From contig NC_061514.1 of the NCBI RefSeq assembly GCF_022539505.1, forward strand, positions 341,480,644-341,544,643: 64,000 nucleotides of DNA, written 5' to 3'. The position numbers were made by a program, and so were the translations under genes. Below the pieces are notes generated by a model. That model was not told the DNA's origin. It did not search any database and worked only from the letters and a program-made list of their open reading frames with translations. Source of the stretch: Lolium rigidum. Taxonomy: Eukaryota; Streptophyta; Magnoliopsida; Poales; Poaceae. Positions within the stretch are counted from its first letter, which is position 1. Every line of letters begins with the position of its first letter. Below, in pieces: positions 1 to 10,270 of the stretch.

Positions 1-173
1 TTCCCAAACGCCAACCATCTAAATGCTTGCTGATACACCTTGGCTTCCTTGGTCCCAATAACGACATCATCTAGTTCATCGTCGTTGAGTTCAAGGTGCG
101 AGAACATATCATCGATTTCCCCTTCCTTCCCTCCTATCAGATCGGAGGTTTCCGAGGCAGCCGGTTCCGCCAT
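1..173 (-). CDS. LINE ORF1-like / DUF4283-type protein, N-terminal fragment
   Basis: Reading the minus strand from an ATG at 173-171, 57 codons stay open to the window edge, so the 3' part is missing. The protein begins MAEPAASETSDLIGG and continues with an acidic stretch (EIDDMFSHLELNDDELDDVVIG) and then the AFRWLAFG motif. From memory, this order (acidic leader, a DDVV-type motif, then an A-RWLA-GK motif) resembles the start of grass DUF4283/zinc-knuckle proteins, which include ORF1 of L1-type LINEs and some host genes. The upstream DNA contains the gene-leader-like string agggtttggaacc. The nucleic-acid-binding role is inferred from the family; the domain itself lies outside the window. 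It could equally be a domesticated host gene. Confidence 0.5.
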   Translation of the reverse strand, partial: MAEPAASETSDLIGGKEGEIDDMFSHLELNDDELDDVVIGTKEAKVYQQAFRWLAFG

Positions 174-1458
174 GGTTCCAAACCCTAACCGTCGCCGAGG
201 AGAAGTGCTCGACGAGAGCTGATCGTGAATATCAATCAATAGGTGGAGAAGCAATCTCCCGAGCGGTTTGTATGTATACAAAGACAAGGATGAAGCTGGA
301 TCCGATCCGATCTCATGGTGGCGCCAGGGACACCGCCAGAGCACGTGAACCCAAAATGAGAGGGTAAGAAAAAAACGGAATAATCGGCAACACTACCATA
401 ACTTATATAGCGCTACAGTTGGTTCGCACAGTTGAGATATGCTCCGGAAGGCATGGTTGCTTGACCGGCCAGACCTTTACAAGTATTCTTGGCTTGAGCA
501 CCTAACCTCTTCAATCTGCCGGAAAGTTTGCGCACGAGCTCAGGTTCGTGCTTCTGCATGTATATAGTGTCTCGAGTTTTCCGTGATCGAGCTATATATT
601 TATCAAAAGAAAACGTCCAATAATCAGGATGGGCAGAGTACGGAGAATGCTGGGGACTCCAATCGTCAAGTAGATCTAGAGATGAAAGAGCTGCATCGAT
701 GTGTTCTTAAGGGTGACAGTGGTATAAGTGAACCCACTAGGCACACATTTCTCCACATGGTAAAGTGCTTCTACTATGTCGCCCACTGCTTTCCTGATAG
801 CCACATCTCCAAGCTGATATTCGAAGATGTAATTTAGGAGCCATCTACCCAAAACCTCATTCTTGCACCTGAACAACACTACTCCCTGTATCTCCGCCGT
901 GCAAGTTCCCTACAAGCCCATTAGTTGGTGTGTATCGAGACATGCTTCTCTATGGTATTGAATTTCTTATTGGTGTATCATGATTATAATTTTGTGACAG
1001 GGGATAATCCACAGATGGCCCGCTGCATTACTTGAGGTCCATGCTGCCAACAAGAACTAAGGGCGTGATTGATAGGTGGTAGCCTTTTTAGGGATCCCGG
1101 GGAAATGCGTTGGGAGTTATGGACGTAGTGTGTGACCCAAAAAAAAAAATGTTGTGCATTTCGTTTGATCGCTCACATGAGAGTTTGGTTGCCTCTCTAC
1201 TCAAGTTGAGTCTCAACACTTGTTTCACATGGTGAGCTTACCTCACACCACCACACTTGAACTAAGTAACGGTGGACGGCACTAAGAGTAGCCGCCAATG
1301 CACGAACTCCACATGCGAGCTCGCCGTTAGCACGCGGAATTTGACGGAGTGGAAATCGTCGTGATCTGTGTCAGCATGATCGCCACCTTTCGTTGCGCCC
1401 GCCACACCTCATCATCAGCGTTGAAATTGGTCTTGAAAAGTTTCTCAAAGTTGGGCAG
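174..1458. other. Left flank, no assignable gene
   Basis: This is unique-looking DNA between the LINE ORF1-like start and the first LTR. A plus-strand frame at 583-837 (84 codons, ending in residues like VKCFYYVAHCFPDSHISKLIFEDVI) looks protein-like. It has no supported start, no neighbouring exon I can recognise, and I cannot name it. Bases from about 1260 to 1458 have coding-like composition on the minus strand and would join 47472 onward if the 46-kb cluster were removed. The last five bases, GGCAG at 1454-1458, are the left target-site duplication of element A1. Confidence 0.4.
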
Positions 1459-2093
1459 TGATACGTCCATTTTGCATCACTATTTTATATCATAATTTAC
1501 TGTTATTCATTGATATATTTCATATTTAGAGATGATACTTATGTTATTTCACCTATTTTGCATGTTTCATGATTATTGGAGAATCATTCACCGGAGTCAG
1601 GATTCTGCTGGAAAAAGCACCGTCAGGATACAATATTTCTGAAGATCAACAATTGACGGAAAATATACCGAAGCTCCTATTTTTCCAAATGACGGAGCCA
1701 GCCAGAAGGGGAGGCCGAGGAGGGCCACCACGGGACCCCCCATAGGCCGGCGCGGCCACCAGGCCTGGCGCACCGCCATGTGGGGAGGGGGCCCACAACC
1801 CCCCTCGGCCGTCTCCCTTTCGCATACTTCATCTCCAGAGAACCCTAAGGTGTACAGAGGCATCGAGAATAGACAGAGCCGCCTCTGCGGGGCGGAGAAA
1901 CACCAGAGAGAAAAGAGCTCTCCGGCAGACTGAAATCTGCCGGGGAAATCGTCGCCATCATCACCTTCATCGAGCTGGACTTCATTGGGATCATCATCAT
2001 CATCATCTCCACCGCCGACACCATCATCTCCACCGCTGCACCTCGTCTCCGCTGTAACATCTAGGGGTGAATCTTGATTATTTCATAGGGGAG
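1459..2093 (+). repeat. A1 5' LTR, first part
   Basis: Matches the start of the A1 3' LTR (45955 on) and the A2 LTRs. It is interrupted after GGGAG at 2089-2093 by element B1. Relative to the 3' LTR it lacks about 21 bp around 1951 (the CCCTCCCGGAGG segment). It contains the GC-rich block and the ATC/ACC microsatellite-like run near 1990-2030 seen in every A-type LTR; minus-strand Met/Asp-rich frames there are shadows of that run. Confidence 0.93.
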
Positions 2094-3802
2094 TGATACG
2101 TCTCCGACGTATCGATAATTTCTTATGTTCCATGCCACATTATTGATGATATCTACATGTTTTATGCATACTTTATGTCATTATTATGCGTTTTCCGGAA
2201 CTAACCTATTGACGAGATGCCGAAGGGCCGGTTCTCGTTTTCTGCTGTTTTTGGTTCCAGAAATCCTAGTAAGGAAATATTCTCGGAATCGGACGAAATC
2301 AAGGCCCGAGCATCCTATTTTTCCACGAAGCTTCCGAACACCCGAGAGTCGCCGGAGGGGGCCACCGGGCCCCGGATGACAGGGCGGCGTGGCCTAGGGG
2401 GCGCCCCCTAGTGTGTCACCGCCTCGTCGCCTCTCCGACTCCGCCTCTTCGCCTATAAAAGGTCCCCGACCTAAAACCTCGATACGAGAAAGCCACGGTA
2501 CGAGAAACCTTCCGAGCCGCCGCCATCGCGAAGCCAAGATCCGGGGGACAGGGAGTCTCCGTTCCGCACGCCGCCGGGACGGGGAAGTGCCCCGGAAGGC
2601 TCCTCCATCGACACCACCGCCATCTTCATCAACGCTCGTTGTCTCCCATGAGGAGGGAGTAGTTCTCCATCGAGGCTCGGGGCTGTACCGGTAGCTATGT
2701 GGTTCATCTCTCTCATATGTACTTCAATACAATAATCTCATGAGCTGCCTTACATGATTGAGATTCATATGATGATGCTTGTAATCTAGATGTCATTATG
2801 CTAGTCAAGTGGGTTTTACTTATGTGATCTCCGGAGACTCCTTGTCCCACGTGTGTAAAGGTGACAGGTGTGTGCACCGTGTGGGTCTCTTAGGCTATAT
2901 TTCACAGAATACTTATTCACCGTTATGAAGAGCATAGTGAAGTGCTTATTTATATCTCTTTATGATTGCAATGTGTTTTGTATCACAATTTATCTCGTGT
3001 GCTACTCTAGTGATGTTATTAAAGTAGTTTATTCCTCCCGCACGGTGTAATGGTGACGAGTGTGTGCATCGTGTAGTACTTGGCGTAGGCTATGATTATG
3101 ATCTCTTGTAGATTATGAAGTTAACTATTGCTATGATGGTATTGATGTGATCTATGCCTCCTTTCGTAGCGTGAAGGTGACGAGTGTGCATGCTATGTTA
3201 GTACTTGGTTTGGTTATGTTGATCTGTCGTGCACTCTAAGGTTATTTAAACATGAACATCGAATATTGTGGAGCTTGTTAACTCCGGCATTGAGGGTTCG
3301 TGTAATCCTACCACGCTTAGTGGTGTTCATCATCCAACAAGAGAGTGTAGAGTCTAGCATCTATCTATTTATTCTCGTTATGTGATCAATGTTGAGAGTG
3401 TCCACTAGTGAAAGTATGATCCCTAGGCCTTGTTCCTAAATACTGCTATCGCTGCTTGTTTACTGTTTTACTACATCTTTACTTCCTGCAATATTGCTAC
3501 CATCAACTGCACGCCCGCAAGCACTTTTCTGGTGCCTTTACTGCTGCTCATATTTATTCATACCACTTGTATTTCACTATCTCTTCGCCGAACTAGTGCA
3601 CCTATTAGGTGTGTTGGGGACACAAGAGACTTCTTGCTTTGTGGTTGCAGGGTTGCATGAGAGGGATATCTTTGACCTCTTCCTCCCCGAGTTCGATAAA
3701 CCTTGGGTGATCCACTTAAGGGAAACTTGCCGTTGTTCTACAAACCTCTGCTCTTGGAGGCCCAACACTCGTCTACAAGAATAGAAGCTCCCGTAGACAT
3801 CA
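2094..3802 (+). repeat. B1 5' LTR
   Basis: 1,709 bp, starting TGATACGTCTCCGACG and ending GTAGACATCA. It is nearly identical to 7275-9293 apart from a 306-bp tandem duplication in the latter and small CAG/CGAG-type indels. The short inverted motif ACGTCTCCGACGT lies at its very start. Confidence 0.92.
2454..2460 (+). promoter_or_regulatory. TATA box of the B1 5' LTR promoter
   Basis: TATAAAA follows a GC-rich upstream block and precedes the transcribed-leader-like sequence ggtccccgacc. The same box is at 7643-7650 in the 3' LTR. In B2 the equivalent position near 39290 reads cTACTTAAGG, a weaker match. Confidence 0.6.
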
Positions 3803-3812
3803 AGCTATTTTC

Positions 3813-3831
3813 TCGGCGCCGTTGTCGGGGA
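3813..3831 (+). promoter_or_regulatory. B1 primer-binding site (tRNA-Asp type)
   Basis: TCGGCGCCGTTGTCGGGGA begins 10 nt after the 5' LTR. It differs at two positions from the TGGCGCCGTTGCCGGGGA type site complementary to the 3' end of plant tRNA-Asp, the primer known for Athila elements. Confidence 0.75.
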
Positions 3832-3968
3832 TGAAAGGTAAAGGCTCTCATACTCCGGTCCCGTGTAAAGTACTTTTCCTGCGGCGCCGTTGTGTGTGTG
3901 CTCGAAGCTATTTCCTTTAGATCCTGCAATTGCATCTTTTTGTTTCTTGTTTACACTAGTTTGGCATA

Positions 3969-4721
3969 ATGGACAACAATGAGCTTCTTATTCTATTTCC
4001 TGATTTAAGACATGGATGGTTTGATGCGAAAATTAAAAAAACTATGGAACCTTATTTGCATGCTGGTAGTAATATTAGTATGAACGCTTTGAACACCATT
4101 GTTGATAATGATATAGAAAGTTCTAAGCTTGGGGAAGCTGGTTTTCATGATCTTTTTAGTCCCCCAAGCATTGAGGAGAAAATTTTCTTTGATGATACTT
4201 TGCCTCCTATTTATGATGATTATAATGATAGTGGTCTTTTGGTGCCACCTACTATGGAGAGTGAATTTTATTATGATTATCATATGCCTCTTACACTTGA
4301 TGAGAATAATAATGATAGCTACTTTGTTGAATTTGCTCCCACTACAATTAATAAGAATGACTATGCTAATGTTGGGAGTAGTAATAATTTTATGCATGAG
4401 ACTCATGATAATAATGTTTCATTTGATAGTTATATTGTTGAGTTTGCTCATGATGCTACTGGATATTATTATGAGAGAGGAAAATATGGTTGTAGAAATT
4501 TTCATGTTACTAAAACACCTCTCTTTTTGCTGAAAATCTTGAAGCTGCACTTGTTTTATCTTTCTATGCTTGTTGCATTATGCTTCATGAATTTGTTTAT
4601 TTACAAGATTCCTATGCATAGGAAGCATGTTAGACTTAAATTTGTTTTGAATTTGCCTCTTGATGCTCTTCAAATACTATTTCTTGCGAGTGCATCATTA
4701 AAACTGCTAAGCCCATCTTAA
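3969..4721 (+). CDS. B1 ORF: acidic protein with hydrophobic C-terminal region, unknown function
   Basis: This 250-codon ORF begins at an ATG 138 nt after the primer site, where gag would normally start. It has homologues at 40801-41577 (B2) and 53110-53787 minus (D). The N-terminus reads MDNNELLILFPDLRHGWFDA. The middle is rich in Asp, Asn and Glu, with the shared motifs SKLGEAG, FDDTLPPIYDDY and YIVEFAHDATGYY. The C-terminal third holds a hydrophobic stretch around residues 185-215 (LHLFYLSMLVALCFMNLFIY), a possible membrane segment. There is no zinc knuckle, protease or RT motif. Against B2, B1 has a frameshift near 4665 that replaces the last 35 or so residues (B2 ends AIKKELLGR). I do not recognise the family. 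Alternatives are a degenerate gag, an env-like product or a captured host sequence. Confidence 0.6.
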   Translation: MDNNELLILFPDLRHGWFDAKIKKTMEPYLHAGSNISMNALNTIVDNDIESSKLGEAGFHDLFSPPSIEEKIFFDDTLPPIYDDYNDSGLLVPPTMESEFYYDYHMPLTLDENNNDSYFVEFAPTTINKNDYANVGSSNNFMHETHDNNVSFDSYIVEFAHDATGYYYERGKYGCRNFHVTKTPLFLLKILKLHLFYLSMLVALCFMNLFIYKIPMHRKHVRLKFVLNLPLDALQILFLASASLKLLSPS

Positions 4722-7258
4722 TGGCTATAAAGAAAGAACTTCTTGGGAGATAACCCATGTGTTTATTTTGCTACAGTACTTTTATTTTGTATTTGTGTCT
4801 TGAAAGTTGTTTACTACTGTAGCAACCTCTCCTTATCTTAGTTTTGTGTTTTGTTGTGCCAAGTAAAGTCTTTGATAGTAAGGTTCATACTAGATTTGGA
4901 TTGCTGTGCAGTTACAGATTTCTTTGCTGTCACGAATTCCGACCTGCCTCTCTGTAGGTAGCTCAGAAAATTAAGCAAATTTACGTGCGTGATCCTCAGA
5001 TATGTACACAACTTTCATTCAATTTGGGCATTTTCATTTGAGCAAGTCTGGTGCCTCAATAAAATCCATCTTTACGGACTGTTCTGTTTTGACAGATTCT
5101 GCCTTTTTATTTCGCATTGCCTCTTTTGCTATGTTGGATGAATTTCTTTGATCCATTAATGTCCAATAGCATTATGCAATGTCCAGAAGTGTTAAGAATG
5201 ATTGTGTCACCTCTGAACATGTTAATTTTTATTGTCCACTAACCCTCTAATGAGTTGTTTCGAGTTTGGTGTGGAGGAAGTTTTCAAGGATCAAGAGAGG
5301 AGAATGATGCAATATGATCAAGGAGAGTGAAAGCTCTAAGCTTGGGGATGCCCCGGTGGTTCACCCCTGCATATTTTAAGAAGACTAAAGCGTCTAAGCT
5401 TGGGGATGCCCAAGGCATCCCCTTCTTCATCAACAACTTATCAGGTCACCTCTAGTGAAACTATATTTTAATTCCGTCACATCTTATGCACTTTACTTGG
5501 AGCATCTGTGTGCTTTTGTTTTTGTTTTTGTTTGAATAAATGCTTGTGTGGGAGAGAGACACGCTCCGCTGGTTCATATGAACACATGTGTTCTTAGCTT
5601 TTAATGTTCATGGCGAAGGTTGAAACTGCTTCGTTAATTGTTATATTGTTGGAAACGGGAAATGCTACATGTAGTAATTGGTATGATGTCTTGAATAATT
5701 TGATACTTGGCAATTGTTGTGCTCATGTTTAAGCTCTTGCATCATATACTTTGCACCTATTAATGAAGAAACACCTAGAGCTTGCTAATTTGGTTTGCAT
5801 ATTTGGTCTCTCTAAAGTCTAGATAATTTCTAGTATTGAGTTTTGAACAACAAGGAAGACGGTGTAGAGTATTATAATGTTTACAATATGTCTTTTATGT
5901 GAGTTTTGCTGCACCGGTTCATCCTTGTGTTTGTTTCAAATAACCTTGCTAGCCTAAACCTTGTATCGAGAGGGAATACTTCTCATGCATCCAAAATCCT
6001 TGAGCCAACCACTATGCCATTTGTGTCCACCATACCTACCTACTACATGGTATTTCTCCGCCATTCCAAAGTAAATTGCTTGAGTGCTACCTTTAAAATT
6101 GATATCCTTCACCTTTACAATATATAGCTCATGGGACAAATAGCTTAAAAACTATTGTGGTATTGAATATGTACTTATGCACTTTATCTCTTATTAAGTT
6201 GCTTGTTGTGCGATAACCATGTTTCTGGGGACGCCATCAACTACTCTTTGTTGAATATCATGTGAGTTGATATGCATGTCCGTCTTGTCTGAAGTAAGAG
6301 AGATCTACCACCTTAATGGTTGGAGCATGCATATTGTTAGAGAAGAACATTGGGCCGCTAACTAAAGCCATGAATCATGGTGGAAGTTTCAGTTTTGGAC
6401 ATATATCCTCAATCTCATATGAGAACACTAATTGTTGCCACATGCTTATGCATTAAAGAGGAGTCCATTATCTCGTTGTCCATGTTGTCCCGGTATGGAT
6501 GTCTAAGTTGAGAATAATCAAAAGCGAGAAATCCAAAATGCGAGCTTTCTCCTTAGACCTTTGTACAGGCGGCATGGAGGTACCCCTTTGTGCCATTTGG
6601 TTAAAACATGTGTATTGCGATGATCCGGTAGTCCAAGCTAATTAGGACAAGGTGCGGGCACTATTAGTATACTATGCATGAGGCTTGCAACTTGTAAGAT
6701 ATAATTTACATAATACATGTGTTTTATTACTACCGTTGACAAAATTGTGTCTTGTTTTCAAAATAAAAGCTCTAGCACAAATATAGCAATCGATGCTTTC
6801 CTCTTTGAAGGACCATTCTTTTACTTTTATGTTGAGTCAGTTCACCTATTTCTCTCCACCTCAAGAAGCAAACACTTGTGTGAACTGTGCATTGATTCCT
6901 ACATACTTGCATATTGCACTTGTTATATTACTCTATGTTGACAATTATCCATGAGATATACATGTTATAAGTTGAAAGCAACCGCTGAAACTTAATCTTC
7001 CTTTGTGTTGCTTCAATACCTTTACTTTGATTTATTGCTTTATGAGTTAACTCTTATGCAAGACTTATTGATGCTTGTCTTTAAGTACTATTCATGAAAA
7101 GTCTTTGCTTTATGATTCAGTTGTTTACTCATGTCATTACCATTGTTTTGATCGCTGCATTCATTACATATGTTTACAATAGTATCATCAAGGTTATGAT
7201 GGCATGTCACTCCAGAAATTATCTTTGTTATCGTTTACCTGCTCGGGACGAGCAGGAA
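4722..7258 (+). other. B1 3' noncoding region
   Basis: About 2.5 kb without a supported gene. It carries two copies of CTAAGCTTGGGGA at 5336-5348 and 5394-5406, identical to the polypurine-tract core. It also carries the perfect hairpin GGGGATGCC-CAA-GGCATCCCC at 5402-5422. Much of it aligns with the corresponding parts of B2 and, inverted, of D. Short reading frames such as 5906-6127 are not conserved as proteins. Confidence 0.6.
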
Positions 7259-7274
7259 CTAAGCTTGGGGATGC
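7259..7274 (+). promoter_or_regulatory. B1 polypurine tract
   Basis: CTAAGCTTGGGGATGC directly abuts the 3' LTR start TGATACGTG. This is the expected place and composition for plus-strand priming. Confidence 0.7.
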
Positions 7275-9293
7275 TGATACGTGTCCGACGTATCGATAAT
7301 TTCTTATGTTCCATGCCACATTATTGATGATATCTACATGTTTTATGCATACTTTATGTCATTATTATGCGTTTTCCGGAACTAACCTATTGACGAGATG
7401 CCGAAGGGCCAGTTCCTGTTTTCTTCTGTTTTTGGTTCCAGAAATCCTAGTAAGGAAATATTCTCGGAATCGGACGAAATCAAGGCCCAGCATCCTATTT
7501 TTCCACGAAGCTTCCAGAACACCCGAGAGTCGCCAGAGGGGGGCCACTGGGCCCCCAGATGACAGGGCGGCGCGGCCTAGGGGGGGGCGCGCCCCCCTAG
7601 TGTGTCACCGCCTCGTAGCCTCTCCGACTCCGCCTCGTAGCCTATAAAAAGGTCCCTGACCTAAAACCTCGATACGAGAAAGCCACGGTACGAGAAACCT
7701 TCCAGAGCCGCCGCCATCGCGAAGCCAAGATCTGGGGGACAGGAGTCTCTGTTCCGGCACGCCGCCGGGACGGGGAAGTGCCCCCGGAAGGCTCCTCCAT
7801 CGACACCACCGCCATCTTCATCAACGCTGCTGTCTCCCATGAGGAGGGAGTAGTTCTCCATCGAGGCTCGGGGCTGTACCGGTAGCTATGTGGTTCATCT
7901 CTCTCCTATGTACTTCAATACAATAATCTCATGAGCTGCCTTACATGATTGAGATTCATATGATGATGCTTGTAATCTAGATGTCATTATGCTAGTCAAG
8001 TGGGTTTTACTTATGTGATCTCCGGAGACTCCTTGTCCCACGTGTGTAAAGGTGACAGCGTGTGCACCGTGTGGGTCTCTTAGGCTATATTTCACAGAAT
8101 ACTTATTCACTGTTATGAAGAGCATAGTGAAGTGCTTATTTATGTCTCTTTATGATTGCAATGTGTTTTGTATCACAATTTATCTGTGTGCTACTCTAGT
8201 GATGTTATTAAAGTAGTTTATTCCTCCTGCACGGTGTAATGGTGACGAGTGTGTGCATCGTGTAGTACTTGGCGTAGGCTATGATTGTGATCTCTTGTAG
8301 ATTATGAAGTTAACTATTGCTATGATGGTATTGATGTGATCTATGCCTCCTTTCGTAGCGTGAAGGTGACAAGTGTGCATGCTATGTTAGTACTTGGTTT
8401 GGTTATGTTGATCTGTCGTGCACTCTAAGGTTATTTAAACATGAACATCGAATATTGTGGAGCTTGTTAACTCCGGCATTGAGGGTTCGTGTAATCCTAC
8501 ACAGTTAGTGGTGTTCATCATCCAACAAGAGAGTGTAGAGTCTAGCATCTATCTATTGTAGATTCGTGTAGTACTTGGCGTAGGCTATGATTGTGATCTC
8601 TTGTAGATTATGAAGTTAACTATTGCTATGATGGTATTGATGTGATCTATGCCTCCTTTCGTAGCGTGAAGGTGACAGTGTGCATGCTATGTTAGTACTT
8701 GGTTTGGTTATGTTGATCCTGTCGTGCACTCTAAGGTTATTTAAACATGAACATCGAATATTGTGGAGCTTGTTAACTCCGGCATTGAGGGTTCGTGTAA
8801 TCCTACAGGTTAGTGGTGTTCATCATCCAACAAGAGAGTGTAGAGTCTAGCGTCTATCTATTTATTTTGTTATGTGATCAATGTTGAGAGTGTCCACTAG
8901 TGAAAGTATGATCCCTAGGCCTTGTTCCTAAATACTGCTATCGCTGCTTGTTTACTGTTTTACTACATCTTTACTTCCTGCAATATTGCTACCATCAACT
9001 GCACGCCCGCAAGCACTTTTCTGGTGCCGTTACTGCTGCTCATATTTATTCATACCACTTGTATTTCACTATCTCTTCACCGAACTAGTGCACCTATTAG
9101 GTGTGTTGGGGACACAAGAGACTTCTTGCTTTGTGGTTGCAGGGTTGCATGAGAGGGATATCTTTGACCTCTTCCTCCCTGAGTTCGATAAACCTTGGGT
9201 GATCCACTTAAGGGAAACTTGCTGTTGTTCTACAAACCTCTGCTCTTGGAGGACCAACACTGTCTACAAGAATAGAAGCTCCCGTAGACATCA
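7275..9293 (+). repeat. B1 3' LTR with internal duplication
   Basis: 2,019 bp against 1,709 bp in the 5' LTR. The excess is explained by a direct tandem duplication with period 306 bp (8259-8564 and 8565 to about 8863). Both units contain the segment from tgtagtacttggcgtagg to the AAGAGAGTGTAGAGTCTAG block. The LTR ends ACATCA and is followed by TSD GGGAG. Confidence 0.92.
8259..8863 (+). repeat. 306-bp tandem duplication inside the B1 3' LTR
   Basis: The string CGTGTAGTACTTGGCG starts at 8259 and again at 8565, and the following sequence is nearly identical for about 300 bp. The other B-type LTRs (2094, 38922, 43979) have one copy, so the duplication arose in this copy or its immediate source. 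Confidence 0.9.
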
Positions 9294-10155
9294 GGGAGAC
9301 TCTCCCGGTATTGATTACTCCTTGTTATTGATGCTATTGAGTGAAACCATTGAACCAAGGCTTATGTTCAGGTTGTTATTCATCATCATATCACCTCTGA
9401 TCATGTTCCATATGATGTCTCGTGAGTAGTTCGATTAGTTCTTGAGGACATGGGTGAAGTCTAAATGTTAGTAGTGAACTATGTTGAGTAATATTTAATG
9501 GTTTGATATTTAAATTGTGGTGTTATTCTTCTAGTGGTGTCATGTGAACGTCGACTACATGATACTTCACCTTTATGGGCCTAGGGGAATGCATCTTGTA
9601 TTCGTTTGCCAATTGTGGGGTTGCCGGAGTGACAGCAACCTGAACCCCCGTTGGTATATCGATGCATGAGGGATAGCAGGATCTCAGAGTTTAAGGCTGT
9701 GGTTAGATTTATCTTAATTACTTTCTTGTATTTGCGGATGCTTGCAAGGGGTTTAATCACAAGTATGTATTAGTCTTAGGAAGGGCGGTGCATTAGCATA
9801 GGTTCACCCACACAACACTTATCAAAACAATGAAGATTAATCAACTATAAGAAGCGAAAGCACTAGACTAAATTCCCGTGTGTCCTCAAGAACGTTTGGT
9901 CATCATAAGTAAACAAACCGGCTTGTTCTTTGTGCTAAAAAGGATTGGGCCACTCGCTGCAATTATTACTCTCACATTTTACTTACTTCTACTTTATTTA
10001 TCTGCTATATCAAAACCCTCTGAAAACTTGTCTGTGAGCATTTATAGTGAATCCTTCATCGAAACTGCTTGTCAACACCTTCTGCTCCTCGTTGGGTTAG
10101 ACACTCTTATTTATCAAAAGTACTACGATACACCCCCTATACTTGTGGGTCATCA
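9294..10155 (+). repeat. A1 5' LTR, second part
   Basis: Starts with the duplicated target GGGAG (9294-9298) and continues the LTR to GGGTCATCA at 10155. It aligns with 46597-47466 of the 3' LTR. Differences are few and often of the CAG/CGAG type (for example near 9637 versus 46943). Confidence 0.92.
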
Positions 10156-10165
10156 AGACTATTTT

Positions 10166-10184
10166 CCGGCGCCGTTGCCGGGGA
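10166..10184 (+). promoter_or_regulatory. A1 primer-binding site (tRNA-Asp type)
   Basis: CCGGCGCCGTTGCCGGGGA lies 10 nt after the LTR end. It matches the tRNA-Asp-type site except at the first two positions; A2 has the full TGGCGCCGTTGCCGGGGA. Confidence 0.8.
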
Positions 10185-10270
10185 GTGAAGCGTTATTGGT
10201 AAGTGGAATTGGTAAGGAAAACTTTTACTGTACGTGCTGTTTTTATTTCTGCCTGCTGCTATAATTCATT

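Larger units (their letters stand above)
2094..9293 (+). mobile_element. B1: non-autonomous Gypsy-type LTR retrotransposon
   Basis: A complete element with 5' LTR 2094-3802, internal region 3803-7274 and 3' LTR 7275-9293, flanked by GGGAG (2089-2093 and 9294-9298). It is inserted in the 5' LTR of A1. It carries no gag, protease, RT or integrase. Its only sizeable reading frame is the acidic/hydrophobic ORF at 3969. The Asp-tRNA-type primer site, polypurine tract and TG...CA ends resemble those of A1/A2, which suggests mobilisation in trans (inference). The LTR start resembles, from memory, Triticeae Sabrina-like families; I would not assign a family name. Confidence 0.93.

Noticed and set aside
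3494..3784. Possible small protein shared by B1 and B2 LTR ends (frames at 3494, 8986, 40264, 45291)
   Set aside because: The frames lie inside the LTRs and persist only because the LTR copies are nearly identical; they have no recognisable domain and differ in frame between copies.
3969..4721. Calling the B1/B2/D ORF an envelope gene
   Set aside because: There is no signal peptide at the N-terminus, no cleavage motif, and the position is that of gag rather than after pol; a hydrophobic stretch alone is not enough.
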